This document shows positions 27,280 to 36,746 of a stretch of DNA of 64,000 bases, one piece after another. The stretch comes from Sphingobacterium sp. (GTDB lineage Bacteria; Bacteroidota; Bacteroidia; Sphingobacteriales; Sphingobacteriaceae), in assembly GCA_031253985.1 (NCBI GenBank), contig JAIRVH010000172.1:22540-86539 (forward strand), read 5' to 3'. Every line of letters begins with the position of its first letter. Position 1 is the stretch's first letter. Under the pieces are notes generated by a model, which was not told the origin of the DNA, made no database searches, and was given only the letters and a program-made list of their open reading frames with translations. Made by a program: the position numbers and the translations under genes.

Positions 27280-28821
27280 ATGATGAATAAAATTTTATGT
27301 TATATAATAGCCGGAATAAGTTTTTATTCCTGCGCAAAAGATAAAGGCAATTACAGTTACGGTTTGAGTGAAGATATCTTAATCACTGGATTTCAGGATC
27401 AGTATAACTTAATTTCCCTCCAAGATACACTGTCAATTTCCCCACAGGTGAGTTCCAATAAAGACGGTGATTTTGAATACACTTGGGGAGTTATCGAAAA
27501 TTTGGCGGCTGGTAAGATAAATACCTTTGATACTATTGCTCATACAAAAGATTTGAGCTTTCCTATTAAACTTGATGCCAACGAATGGATTTTAGTTTTT
27601 CAAGCCAAGAATATAAAAACTGGATACTCTCAATATAAAACCGCTAAATTATCGGTAAATACTGTTTCAACAAGAGGCTGGTACATCCTGAAAGATAACG
27701 ATAAGGATTCAGATCTGGATGTGTTCCTTACTCCTAACGACATTTCTGCCACAAGCAGGATCGACAATGTACTCAGTTCTTCAAGTGGTAACAAAATGCC
27801 GGGGAAAGCTATCAACATGTCTTTTTCCTCTACATATCAGAGTAATGTCGCTGATCCGGCGGTTTTTACAAATACAAGGGCATTGTTAGTAGCGACAGAT
27901 AATGATATCCGGGCAATAAATATTAATAACTTGAGAACAATCCGTGATCACTCATCTTTCTTTATAAATGGATCTCAACCAATTGAGGGGCCAACAGGAA
28001 TATTTAATGGCAATACTTCTATTTATCTTTTTAATCAGGGACTACTGTATAATATAAACACAGTAAATCAGAATAAAGGTCAGTTTGGAAATAAGATAAG
28101 GATTGATTTTAACAACACCACCTATAGTCTTTCTCCCTACTTCGTGGTCCGGCCGAATATGGATCCTATACTATTCGACAACCTGTCCGCAACTTTTGTC
28201 ACACTTGTAGCTGGAAATGGTGCGACAATGACTAAATTGAACCAGGTACAGGATAATGATCTTCCAGTTGCCGGGAGTAACAAGACACCCATTTATATGG
28301 GTTATAAATCAACAGGTACAGCAAGCAAGCTTCAAGGATACGCAGTCCTGCAGGATAATTCTGATGCTTCTAATAGATCGTTATACTTTTTAGAAAAAGA
28401 TAAACTTAATCTCTCTTTGAAGCGTGTAAGCCTGGAAACCGGCTCAAAGGTTCAGGGCGCCTCAATGTTTACCCTGCTGACAGAAGATGAAAATCTACTA
28501 TATTTCGTTAGTAATAACAGCCTTTATAGTAAAAATCTTAGCAATGGAAATGAACAGCTTCAGTATACTGTACCTGCAGGTGAAAGGGTAACGTTTATAA
28601 AACATTTAAAATATACGCTTTCCTCGGATGCTGCTTACAACTTTAATTATTTTATCATCGGTACAAAAAGCGGTGCTGATTATAAAGTGAGAATGTTTAA
28701 AAAATCATCCGGTAATTTGGAATCATCTCCAAGCCAGACTTTGGAAGGTAATGGGACTGCCAAAGGTATCCTGTATATATCTCCGAAAATAAATACAAAC
28801 ACATTTATAAATTCTTACTAA
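27280..28821 (+). CDS. PKD-like family lipoprotein
   Basis: A 513-residue lipoprotein with a short signal (ILCYIIAGISFYSCAKDKG). The N-terminal half (YSYGLSEDILITGFQDQY, VSSNKDGDFEYTWGV) resembles the PKD-like domain found beside DUF4843 proteins, and the C-terminal half looks like a beta-propeller (RGWYILKDNDKDSDLDVF, YLFNQGLLYNIN, LYFVSNNSLYSKN). It is an accessory surface protein of the importer by context. A 19-bp hairpin separates it from the protease gene. Confidence 0.75.
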   Translation: MMNKILCYIIAGISFYSCAKDKGNYSYGLSEDILITGFQDQYNLISLQDTLSISPQVSSNKDGDFEYTWGVIENLAAGKINTFDTIAHTKDLSFPIKLDANEWILVFQAKNIKTGYSQYKTAKLSVNTVSTRGWYILKDNDKDSDLDVFLTPNDISATSRIDNVLSSSSGNKMPGKAINMSFSSTYQSNVADPAVFTNTRALLVATDNDIRAININNLRTIRDHSSFFINGSQPIEGPTGIFNGNTSIYLFNQGLLYNINTVNQNKGQFGNKIRIDFNNTTYSLSPYFVVRPNMDPILFDNLSATFVTLVAGNGATMTKLNQVQDNDLPVAGSNKTPIYMGYKSTGTASKLQGYAVLQDNSDASNRSLYFLEKDKLNLSLKRVSLETGSKVQGASMFTLLTEDENLLYFVSNNSLYSKNLSNGNEQLQYTVPAGERVTFIKHLKYTLSSDAAYNFNYFIIGTKSGADYKVRMFKKSSGNLESSPSQTLEGNGTAKGILYISPKINTNTFINSY

Positions 28822-28852
28822 TAAAAAGTTTTGAGTGCACTTCTAATGTATG

Positions 28853-28899
28853 TTTTCTTATCGCCAAGAGGGCAGTCAGTCCTCTTGGCGGTAAGAAAA
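28853..28899. promoter_or_regulatory. 19-bp near-perfect hairpin inside the second Sus operon
   Basis: Arms 28853-28871 and 28881-28899 pair over 19 bp (one T-G pair) around a 9-nt loop. No T run follows on either strand. It may be an RNA stability or processing element, or a partial terminator separating the import genes from the protease and thioredoxin genes. Confidence 0.55.
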
Positions 28900-28926
28900 T
28901 CAAGTTTTATAATCAATATCTAATTT

Positions 28927-30423
28927 ATGCTTAATATCAGTTTTAATAAAGTGTTTACCTTGGGAGCCCTTCTGCTGTCGGCTATTTATGCAGGTGCCCA
29001 GTCAAAAGAACAAATATTCATCCAAAAATTTAATCAGGCATGTCAGAGTCATGAAATTTCATTATTGTCAGGTGATATTGCCAACAATTTCTCCGTGGCG
29101 GGCATCACCGGAGAGGAAGCAAAATACCGTTTGGAGTACTTTTTAAAAAAACAGAAATTAAACTCTATCGAAATTACAGGTCAAAAGACAATTTCCAAGG
29201 GTACAATCCTTTCTTTGGGGTACAAAGACGGCACCAATAGCAATGGGACTACCGAATTGCTATTAAACCAGTATGGACAACTCGTCCATTTCTCGATCGC
29301 CGATCAGCTTTATGGGATGGTCAGAAAAAAGAATCCGAAGTTGCGCGCAGTCCTCCCATTTGAGAATAAAAATGGTTCAATTTATCTGTATGTTAAAATT
29401 AACGGTTATAAGAGACCACTGAAACTCTTATTTGACACAGGAGCCGATGGAATGGCTGTTACCGAAGAACTAGCTGATGCAATTGGACTAAAAGTAACAC
29501 GTGAAAACAGTGCCTCTGTCGTAGGTGGAAATACAAAAATTAAAGTTTCGGATAATAATACCATAGTTTTAGATACGCTCAAAATTCCAGATATGGGTAT
29601 AGCCATTTTTCAGCATGTTCGAAAAGGCAGCGACGGAATTATTGGCAACACGCTTCTACGCCGTTTTAAAACTTATATAGATTACGATAAAAACCAGATT
29701 TCGCTCTACGATTTTGGGAATAATTATTACGCAGGAAAAGGTTCTTTGGTACCTATTACAATGCCATCTGGCGCCTTAGTTTTACCTGGCCAGCTCGAAA
29801 TTGTAACCGGAAAAGCAACAAAAGGTAGATTCGTTTTTGATTCAGGTGCTTCCTATAATTTGATCTGTTTCCGCCAATTTGTTCGCACCAACAAGTTACT
29901 TGTTAGCGGTTTTAAATCCCAAATGCAGTCCTCGACAGTAAGCATGGGAATTTCCTCCCCCACTTTTATCGGTAATAGTTCTCAGTTTACCATTGACAAT
30001 CTTCCTCCAATCACTGGTCTGCCGGTAACACTCATGGGGGCGAGCGCCCAAAACGAAAATTGGCAGCCGGGAGTAGACGGGTCTATCGGAAACCGGTTAC
30101 TGAGCCGCTACAATCTCACAATAAACCTTGCAGAAAATGAAATCTTCTTTTCTCCAAACCATTCCTTCGGGTTCCCAAAAGATTTTATTCTCAGAGACTA
30201 CCAGTTTGGATGGACGAATGACGGGAAATTGTCAATGATCTCTAGCGCCTCAAATAATGAATCTGGCGAACTGATTAAAGCAGGAACTTTAATTGATAGC
30301 ATCGCAGGATTTAACGCTGATAAAATCCGAAAGAATCCTGAGCTTTTAGAAAAAATCAAGACAGATTACATAAATCGTTCAATCGAAATAATCCTTAGCG
30401 ATAAGAAGGTCGTAGTTATTTAA
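28927..30423 (+). CDS. Exported retropepsin-like aspartyl protease with PDZ-like tail
   Basis: A 498-residue exported protein (signal VFTLGALLLSAIYAGAQ). Two aspartyl protease lobes are seen: LLFDTGADG (Asp ~169) with the partner GSDGIIGNTLLRRF, and FVFDSGASY (Asp ~305) with GVDGSIGNRLLSRY. The C-terminal ~70 residues (GELIKAGTLIDSIAGFNADK) look like a PDZ. The substrate is unknown. Its place after SusC/SusD/DUF4843/PKD suggests periplasmic processing of an imported peptide or protein. Confidence 0.82.
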   Translation: MLNISFNKVFTLGALLLSAIYAGAQSKEQIFIQKFNQACQSHEISLLSGDIANNFSVAGITGEEAKYRLEYFLKKQKLNSIEITGQKTISKGTILSLGYKDGTNSNGTTELLLNQYGQLVHFSIADQLYGMVRKKNPKLRAVLPFENKNGSIYLYVKINGYKRPLKLLFDTGADGMAVTEELADAIGLKVTRENSASVVGGNTKIKVSDNNTIVLDTLKIPDMGIAIFQHVRKGSDGIIGNTLLRRFKTYIDYDKNQISLYDFGNNYYAGKGSLVPITMPSGALVLPGQLEIVTGKATKGRFVFDSGASYNLICFRQFVRTNKLLVSGFKSQMQSSTVSMGISSPTFIGNSSQFTIDNLPPITGLPVTLMGASAQNENWQPGVDGSIGNRLLSRYNLTINLAENEIFFSPNHSFGFPKDFILRDYQFGWTNDGKLSMISSASNNESGELIKAGTLIDSIAGFNADKIRKNPELLEKIKTDYINRSIEIILSDKKVVVI

Positions 30424-30461
30424 TAATTCAATTCTCAATACACAGTAACAAATTAAAATAT

Positions 30462-31805
30462 ATGATTAGAAAAACCCTTTTGCTTTGCAGCGCCATAATC
30501 TGTTCTTATGCTGCTAAAGCTCAATTGCCAAGCAATATTACTGGTACAACTGATCCAGTAAAAATTAAACGTGTAGGTCTTTTTAAAGTCCTCAATGGTC
30601 GTTTGCAGGAAATTGCAAGTTCAGTCCCTGATTCATTGGGCAGATTTGCTTTCCGGTTCACTCCTGAATACGAAGGTCTATATTCCCTTGGAAGTGGAGA
30701 TCCGCTAAGCCAGGATGGTCTTTTCCGTTTTTATTTCAAAGGAAATGAAGACCTGAATTTAAGTCTGAAAAGAGACAGCTATGAGCTCCTCAAAAATAAT
30801 AGCCCTGAAAATCAAGCATTATATAGCTGGGACAAGCAGTCCAGATCAATCCATGATAAAGGTCTTACCCCAGGAGGAACCACCACATATGTAGATTTCT
30901 TTCCTGAAATTGAACAGTTTATAGGTAAATTGGATGATATCAAAAAAAACGTAAAAACCAACAACCCTAAATTTGATAAATTCTTTCCTGAAATTGTAGA
31001 TTATGATTTTGCTTATTATACTACGTCTTACATGAATATGCCTAGGACCGTTCATCCAAGCAAAGAGGAAATGAGTGATTACTATCTGAATTTTGATGCT
31101 GACAGATTCCTTAAACTAGAATTACTGCGATTTCCTTATGGAGACAGGTTCTTAAATAATCTAATTTACAGCAAAGTAGATACTGAAAAGAAACCTTCCC
31201 TTGACCAGCTTGTTTCTGTGGCAAACTTAGATGTTTTAAGGGGACAGTACGTACTTCAGCGACTTGAACGAGCCAAATCGTTCGCAGCTTTTCAGGATCT
31301 TAATCAGAACTACAGCAAATATTTCTTACTGTCAGAACAGAAAGAACGGGCCAAAGCCGTAGAGGCAAAACTTGTGGAATCAAGGACTGGTGTACCAGCT
31401 TTCCAATTTAGCTTCCCTGACATCGATGGTAAAGAAAAAAGTCTTTCCAGTCTCAAAGGAAAAATTGTATTGATTGATATGTGGGCTACCTGGTGCGGCC
31501 CCTGCCGCGGAGAGGAACCCTATTGGGAAAAGTTAAATGAAGAATATAAGGGGAAACCTATTGCATTTGTTGGGGTTTCAGTGGATCAGGATAAAGGAAA
31601 ATGGAACGCATATGTAAAAGAAAAAAGCTTGAAAGGGATACAATTACATGCAGGATCAAACAGTGGTTTGACAAACGCTTACAAAGTGGATGCTATACCG
31701 CGCTACATCCTGATAGATAAATTGGGTAATCTAATTACCGCTGACTGTCCAAGGCCAAGTGATCCAAAGTTAAAAGCTTTATTAGAAGAATGGAGTAAGA
31801 AATAA
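30462..31805 (+). CDS. TlpA-type thioredoxin-fold protein
   Basis: A 447-residue exported protein (signal LLLCSAIICSYAAKAQ). The first ~300 residues are the N-terminal helical/DUF4369-like part of Bacteroidota TlpA homologues. The C-terminal thioredoxin domain has FSFPDIDGKEKSLSSLKGK and DMWATWCGPCRGEEP with the redox Cys pair at ~345/348, the cis-Pro segment YKVDAIPRYILIDK and a normal end. It is a periplasmic thiol oxidoreductase. It is the last gene of the operon, 38 bp after the protease and followed by a perfect terminator. Confidence 0.88.
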   Translation: MIRKTLLLCSAIICSYAAKAQLPSNITGTTDPVKIKRVGLFKVLNGRLQEIASSVPDSLGRFAFRFTPEYEGLYSLGSGDPLSQDGLFRFYFKGNEDLNLSLKRDSYELLKNNSPENQALYSWDKQSRSIHDKGLTPGGTTTYVDFFPEIEQFIGKLDDIKKNVKTNNPKFDKFFPEIVDYDFAYYTTSYMNMPRTVHPSKEEMSDYYLNFDADRFLKLELLRFPYGDRFLNNLIYSKVDTEKKPSLDQLVSVANLDVLRGQYVLQRLERAKSFAAFQDLNQNYSKYFLLSEQKERAKAVEAKLVESRTGVPAFQFSFPDIDGKEKSLSSLKGKIVLIDMWATWCGPCRGEEPYWEKLNEEYKGKPIAFVGVSVDQDKGKWNAYVKEKSLKGIQLHAGSNSGLTNAYKVDAIPRYILIDKLGNLITADCPRPSDPKLKALLEEWSKK

Positions 31806-31825
31806 TCGAAAAAATTGTCAAGTAG

Positions 31826-31869
31826 AAAAAGAGGTGTCTAAATGAAATTTCATTTAGACACCTCTTTTT
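31826..31869. terminator. Perfect 44-bp palindromic terminator
   Basis: Positions 31826-31847 and 31848-31869 are exact reverse complements with no spacer. With A and T runs at both ends it works in both directions: after the TlpA gene on plus and after the thioredoxin relic on minus, whose stop lies inside it. Confidence 0.85.
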
Positions 31870-32152
31870 TTATGCAATATTTTCTTATGAACCGATTCTT
31901 CAAACATTTCTTTCAATTTTTTAAAAAGCTCATCTCCTTTCATGTATTTGGCAACAATCACTCCTTCTGCGTTCGAAAGAAAATTCTGCGGAATTCCTCT
32001 AACATGGTCTATTTTTTCTCTGGACTTTACTGTGATTTTTCACCGGAAACCTTAGTTTTTAAACCTTCGGTTCTAGCTCTGTTCTCTTGTCCATACACGG
32101 ATCCCGTGATCACCGTACCTGTTATTAAACTAAATTAAATAGATTTTTTCAT
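31854..32152 (-). pseudogene. Internally deleted, frameshifted TlpA-like thioredoxin relic
   Basis: From the ATG at 32152 the minus strand reads MKKSI, a TAA, then FSLITGTVITGSVYGQENR, which is an exported-protein start with one stop in the signal. About 100 bp later another frame carries DHVRGIPQNFLSNAEGVIVA and KYMKGDELFKKLKEMF to a stop at 31854, matching the cis-Pro strand and last helix of TlpA proteins. The active-site Cys region is missing. Normal members exceed 350 residues, so most of the gene is deleted. Its intact neighbour at 30462 is of the same family. Confidence 0.6.
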
Positions 32153-32241
32153 ACACTTTCTATATTTCTACACTCAGCTTTTTAAGGTAAAGTCTTTGGG
32201 GGATAACAGATCTATCGAAATAGGTCTCTGTGAAATAAGGT

Positions 32242-33990
32242 CTACCAAATTGTTGGATAGATACCCCTGTAGGAGCCAACGCTAGAGAAAATCCGGGCAA
32301 AATCCATAATCTTGGTTCTGGAAATTTCTGTCCTCAATCTAGAAAGTTCATTCAGCAGTTTTGAACACTCGAAAAAAAGTAATTGCTGCTGGACATGGGC
32401 CCAGTCTTCGAACTTTTGCATGTTTTCTTCCAGCTCCCTAAATTTTTGCAACTCGAAATAGGAAAGATCGGTTTCCATTTCCAGATTGAGCATACTGTAA
32501 TCCTCATAAAGTGAGCGGGTTACAAAAAACAACAATTTTAACCGCTCATCATCATATTTTTCTAAATAGGAAACGGAGTCGACCACATATTCGAGTTCGT
32601 ACTGCATCAACGTCCAGGAATCATTTTCCTCAAATATATCGTCTATATCTCTTATGATATCAGTGATTTTTATTCCATCATGATCTAATTTCATATTCTT
32701 CAGGAAGTGTTCCATGACGATCCTATATAGATTGACGACTTCAAGTGGCTTTTCTTCTTCCCCCTCACAAAATTTCCTATTAAAATTTGCTCCTTTCATT
32801 ATACTCCCCACATGATTGCCATGCTCGGTAGCTGGGGGGTCTATTTCAGTGAATCCTTCCGGTCCTGTGGAATCCAGAAGCCCTGAGAGGTCCTCCAATG
32901 GGCCCTGCTTCCCGGTAACATTATCCTTAATTTTATTCTCCCACTTCATCAACAACAGCCGGTCATGGATACTGGGCGACCGGAACTCAAAAGAAAGCCT
33001 ACAGGCCTTTTCAATTGCAGTCTGTAAGAAAATGCGGTCTTCACGGTCGAAAATTTTCTGACGTATACTATAATCCAAAAAATAGGCTATTTCAATATAA
33101 GCTGTCCCAAGTGCTTCCTGAGAAGAACCGCAGACTTCACGTACAGTTTCAGAAAGTGTACAGGATAAGTCTTCATCTTTATTCCACTTTTTCTGAAGAT
33201 CCTTTGTGATATTCAAAAAGCAGAACAATGATTGGATAAGTTCATGCCTGTTCAGACCGTCCAGCTCGCATGACTGCTGCTTTCTGAAAGGAGAATCCAG
33301 TATAGTATCATCTGTTTCCTTTTTATAGAAACCAAGCTCAGAGGAAGATACATTTTTGTCACCCAAACACAGCAATAAAAGATTTGTAAACAGCAGATTG
33401 AACCGACACTTGGATATTGAGTCTTTTATGGTCAGTTCCAGGATCATATCCAATATCATATCACCGATATCAGTGAATTTTCCCAACCAATGTATTCTGT
33501 CCTTTCCTGAAGGATGTTCCTCATCTAGAATTTCACTTATGATAACCCAGTCGCTGAATTGTTGAAGCTGTTCCTTTTTTATAAACAGATCAAGCTGCAT
33601 ATGGTATCCATTTGTAAGATGACTTTCCAGTACACTTCCTCTGTTCCAGAACAGAAAACAATTGTTCTGGTCCCATACTTTGCTGATTTCAGAAACGAAA
33701 CCATTAACGGAGCTATTATACAACTGAAACCGGATACATACCGATTCTTCCGATATTCTTGAACAGAATGTTGCGGGACAGTTAATTGCATAAGTTCGGT
33801 ACGATAATAAGCCCATATCGGAGGAAAGCTCATATTTAACGATTTTATAGCCGGAAGTATCAAAAACCGTTTTATGGATACCTACAGCATCTTCATCTGT
33901 AACCCCATCGCTATTCTTCAAAGGAATCCCCGAAGGTTGACAAGTGATACCCTTCTGAAAATGATCAAGTTTTAAGAAATCCTTTTTCAT
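32242..33990 (-). CDS. Hypothetical protein with PchR-like AraC sensor domain but no HTH
   Basis: Start at 33990 (MKKDFLKLDHF) is preferred to a TTG at 34053; length 582. Residues ~50-250 follow the pattern of the N-terminal effector domain of PchR-type AraC regulators: ISEESVCIRFQLYNSSV, FLFWNRGSVLESHLTNGYHM, QLDLFIKKEQLQQFSDW, then a helical stretch. The 211-residue protein at 36747-37382 shows the same pattern. No AraC helix-turn-helix follows. The remaining ~330 residues are helical and acidic with no family recognised. Role unknown; context suggests signal sensing within the AraC island. Confidence 0.55.
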   Translation of the reverse strand: MKKDFLKLDHFQKGITCQPSGIPLKNSDGVTDEDAVGIHKTVFDTSGYKIVKYELSSDMGLLSYRTYAINCPATFCSRISEESVCIRFQLYNSSVNGFVSEISKVWDQNNCFLFWNRGSVLESHLTNGYHMQLDLFIKKEQLQQFSDWVIISEILDEEHPSGKDRIHWLGKFTDIGDMILDMILELTIKDSISKCRFNLLFTNLLLLCLGDKNVSSSELGFYKKETDDTILDSPFRKQQSCELDGLNRHELIQSLFCFLNITKDLQKKWNKDEDLSCTLSETVREVCGSSQEALGTAYIEIAYFLDYSIRQKIFDREDRIFLQTAIEKACRLSFEFRSPSIHDRLLLMKWENKIKDNVTGKQGPLEDLSGLLDSTGPEGFTEIDPPATEHGNHVGSIMKGANFNRKFCEGEEEKPLEVVNLYRIVMEHFLKNMKLDHDGIKITDIIRDIDDIFEENDSWTLMQYELEYVVDSVSYLEKYDDERLKLLFFVTRSLYEDYSMLNLEMETDLSYFELQKFRELEENMQKFEDWAHVQQQLLFFECSKLLNELSRLRTEISRTKIMDFARIFSSVGSYRGIYPTIW

Positions 33991-34162
33991 AATTTTTCTG
34001 ACCTTACAGGATATTTTTCCTTTACTAAATCTTTGTTTATTCTTACATTCCAACCAGCATTCGCTGGTTAAAAATGATCGTGTGACCGCTAGGCCCTAGC
34101 CCATTGATCCCATGTTTTCTGTCAGATCCAAAATTATATATTAAAATATCGCCTATAAATTG

Positions 34163-34182
34163 CAAAATTATAGAATCGCTTT
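34163..34182 (-). promoter_or_regulatory. AAAGCG-type promoter module (site 6)
   Basis: On the minus strand AAAGCG, six bases, TAATTTTG. It would give a ~165-nt leader to the 33990 start. Confidence 0.5.
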
Positions 34183-34925
34183 CCAGAATTATAACTAACC
34201 TTGAATCGGTGGCACCGATCTTCTCTTTAGTTGTCTGTTCGGTCGCATCTCCATTGTAAGCTACGTTCAGAAAGGGATGATCAGCTATAGGGAATTTTTC
34301 CTGAATTTACAGGCTCTACCAAGCGTACCATTAGGTTGAAAAAAGAATAAGAGACCATTCTTATCAAATATTATGTGTGGAATAAAAATTGACACATTAT
34401 GAAAATGTTTACAGTCAGATTATGACAAATAAAAGTATTGATTCATAGCTCAATAAATGTATTTTCAACGTTTTCTTCACGCTTGGTAACAATAATATTC
34501 TTAATAAATGTAATAATCATAGTAAATCTTACCTCTATCATATTGCTAACTTAGCCCTGTAATATTTTGTCACAGGACAATAAAACCGATTATACTTTGG
34601 AAATAAACCATTGGGAAACTAATCTGGGAATAATTTTTTTGAACATCGTTAAGATAGCCAAAAATAAAGTTTTAGCATCTCATTCCAGGGCATAATTATA
34701 TTGCTTTAATTATAGGTGATAGTTTATTAAAAGGGAAATATCGGCTAAGGGAAAAACACATCCTAGTCTTCATCGGGAACCCAGGTCAAAATTATGTATT
34801 TCAAGACATGCTGAGACATTGGCAATAGAACATTTATGGAGAAAATACGGATTCATTGATTGTACCCGAACGGTTATCTGAACTGGTACTGTTAAACAGA
34901 CCCAAATTTGAACAGAAATTTTAAT
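34183..34925. other. Intergenic region at left of AraC cluster
   Basis: A 740-bp AT-rich gap between divergent genes. Short open stretches near 34700-34830 have no recognisable family. No -7 box with the expected operator spacing was found before the AraC gene at 34926. Confidence 0.4.
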
Positions 34926-35747
34926 ATGGAGTATTCAAAACTTATAAACAGAATTGGCAATGGGCAGGTGAGTTATCAGCAGATAAAAGGCGCTACAAAT
35001 TCCAATACATATAATGAGCTGAATTCTTATGCAATGGTGATGTTTCTCAGCGGAAGTGGAACTCACTTAATAAACGGAAAAAAATTCAGTATTGGTAAAA
35101 ATCAGCTTCATTTAATATTTCCGGGACAAAACCATTACTGGAAGACAAATCCGGGTACCCTCGGGCATAAAATTATTTTAGACGAGAAAATCATAAGCGA
35201 CTTTTCGGTTCTAGACGAATATATGTTCATAAAAAATAATATGCCCCCAGTTTTCACCGTTCCTGATAAAATAGCAATAGCCTTAACAGAAGAAATGGAA
35301 CTGATTGACAGAGATATGCAACTGATGGTAGACGATTCCAGTTGGCGGAAGGTGATATCCCTTCGCATGGATATTTTAATGTCTATGATCAGACCTGTAC
35401 TTGAAAAGAAATTGAATTCCTCCTTAGCCAAGCAGAGCAACCGGATGGTAGAGAAATTCTGGACTCTCATTGAAAGTAACCATGCCATACATAGGAAACC
35501 AATGTGGTATGCACAGGAACTCGGCATAGCTCCAAATTATCTGAACACACTCTGCAAAAAGCATGTAAACAGTACTGCAACAGAGCTGATCCACAGATGT
35601 ATACTTCAGGAAGCAAAAAAATTATTGAAAAATTCCGGTAAAAGCATCAAAGAAATAACTTTTATGCTCGGCTTTGACAACATGCCGGCATTCTCCGCAT
35701 TTTTTAAAAAAATGTACGGAATTACACCAAAAGAATATAGAAATTAA
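34926..35747 (+). CDS. AraC family transcriptional regulator (cluster member 1)
   Basis: A 273-residue regulator; the ATG at 34926 is chosen over a TTG at 34908. N-terminal cupin-like arm: MFLSGSGTHLINGKKFSIG then QLHLIFPGQNHYW, the signature of the subfamily in this island. The C-terminal ~100 residues are the double HTH (WYAQELGIAPNYLNTLCKK, SIKEITFMLGFDNMPAFSAF, GITPKEYRN). The ligand and targets are unknown. It is followed 120 bp later by a second AraC gene on the same strand. Confidence 0.9.
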   Translation: MEYSKLINRIGNGQVSYQQIKGATNSNTYNELNSYAMVMFLSGSGTHLINGKKFSIGKNQLHLIFPGQNHYWKTNPGTLGHKIILDEKIISDFSVLDEYMFIKNNMPPVFTVPDKIAIALTEEMELIDRDMQLMVDDSSWRKVISLRMDILMSMIRPVLEKKLNSSLAKQSNRMVEKFWTLIESNHAIHRKPMWYAQELGIAPNYLNTLCKKHVNSTATELIHRCILQEAKKLLKNSGKSIKEITFMLGFDNMPAFSAFFKKMYGITPKEYRN

Positions 35748-35867
35748 TCACTCACTTTTAAATAGTATACTGCCTATGACATGACAAACATACACTGACC
35801 AAAATAACTATGTTTAGCATCAATAATCAACAGCGATCTACCTCAAAAATCGAATAAAAATATTCTT

Positions 35868-36707
35868 ATGTTCGAAACAGGTATTATCAGAAAAACCGGA
35901 AATCTGCACCGCAAGATCGGCGCACAATATATTTTCTGGCAGGGAAAACAATACAAAACAGACAATAATTTAAATGAACATTTTACAATAGCGCTAACCG
36001 TATCTTCTGGAGGTACCCATACCATTGATTTTATCGACTACAAGATGCGGGGTCAGCAGTTACACCTGATTTTTCCAGGACAGGTAGCAAAATTTTCGAT
36101 AACAGAAAACACAAAAATTCACCTCTACAGAATCGCAAAAAAAAACTTTGAGATGTTCTGTTTTGCTTTACAGTATGATATCAGTCTTTACAAAAAATAT
36201 CCTGTACAACCATTGACAGTGAATGAGTTTCAGGGATTACTATATGAAATAGAAAAAATAAGCCACGAACTGAACGCTGATAAACCACTCTACGAAATGA
36301 TCGGTGCGCGGACGACCATTATTTTTCAGGAAATCAGCCGAATAGCCGAAGGAAAAATAAAAGACATCGACCAGTACACGATCTCTCCTTTGGTATTTGC
36401 CTTTATTAATCTGGTCGAAGAGAAGTTCAGGGAAGAGCGGACAGTTGAATATTATGCCAACGCACTGAACCTTAGTGCGAACTACCTATCCATACTTACC
36501 AGAAAACATATGGATATCTCTGCTATTAATATCATTAAAAACCGCGTCCTGCTGGAGGCAAAACGCATGCTCATATATAGCGGCAAATCAGTAAAAACGG
36601 TGATGTTTGAACTGGGCTTTAATGAACAGTCTTACTTCTCTTATTACTTTAAGGCACTCACTGGAATTTCACCATCGGTATTCCGCAAAAAATCCCGCGA
36701 ACCTTAG
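35868..36707 (+). CDS. AraC family transcriptional regulator (cluster member 2)
   Basis: A 279-residue paralogue of its neighbours. The sensor arm reads GGTHTIDFIDYKMRGQQLHL then IFPGQ; the C-terminal HTH pair is YYANALNLSANYLSILTRKH and SVKTVMFELGFNEQSYFSYY with GISPSVFRK. The protein lacks the His normally following FPGQ (it reads FPGQVAKFS), so ligand contacts may differ. It is convergent with the HTH-less sensor-like gene at 36747. Confidence 0.9.
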   Translation: MFETGIIRKTGNLHRKIGAQYIFWQGKQYKTDNNLNEHFTIALTVSSGGTHTIDFIDYKMRGQQLHLIFPGQVAKFSITENTKIHLYRIAKKNFEMFCFALQYDISLYKKYPVQPLTVNEFQGLLYEIEKISHELNADKPLYEMIGARTTIIFQEISRIAEGKIKDIDQYTISPLVFAFINLVEEKFREERTVEYYANALNLSANYLSILTRKHMDISAINIIKNRVLLEAKRMLIYSGKSVKTVMFELGFNEQSYFSYYFKALTGISPSVFRKKSREP

Positions 36708-36746
36708 ATCGCCTACCGATAATTCGATATTCCCGGTTTAGTCGGC

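Noticed and set aside
31842..32138. Plus-strand 98-codon frame after the TlpA gene
   Set aside because: It is Phe- and Ser-rich with no family and lies antisense to the TlpA relic, starting inside the terminator.
34288..34336. AGG triplets at 22/22-bp spacing upstream of the AraC gene at 34926
   Set aside because: They lack the AGGAC core, have different spacing from the 20/22 operator and have no -7 box 30 bp away; AGG triplets at this density can arise by chance.
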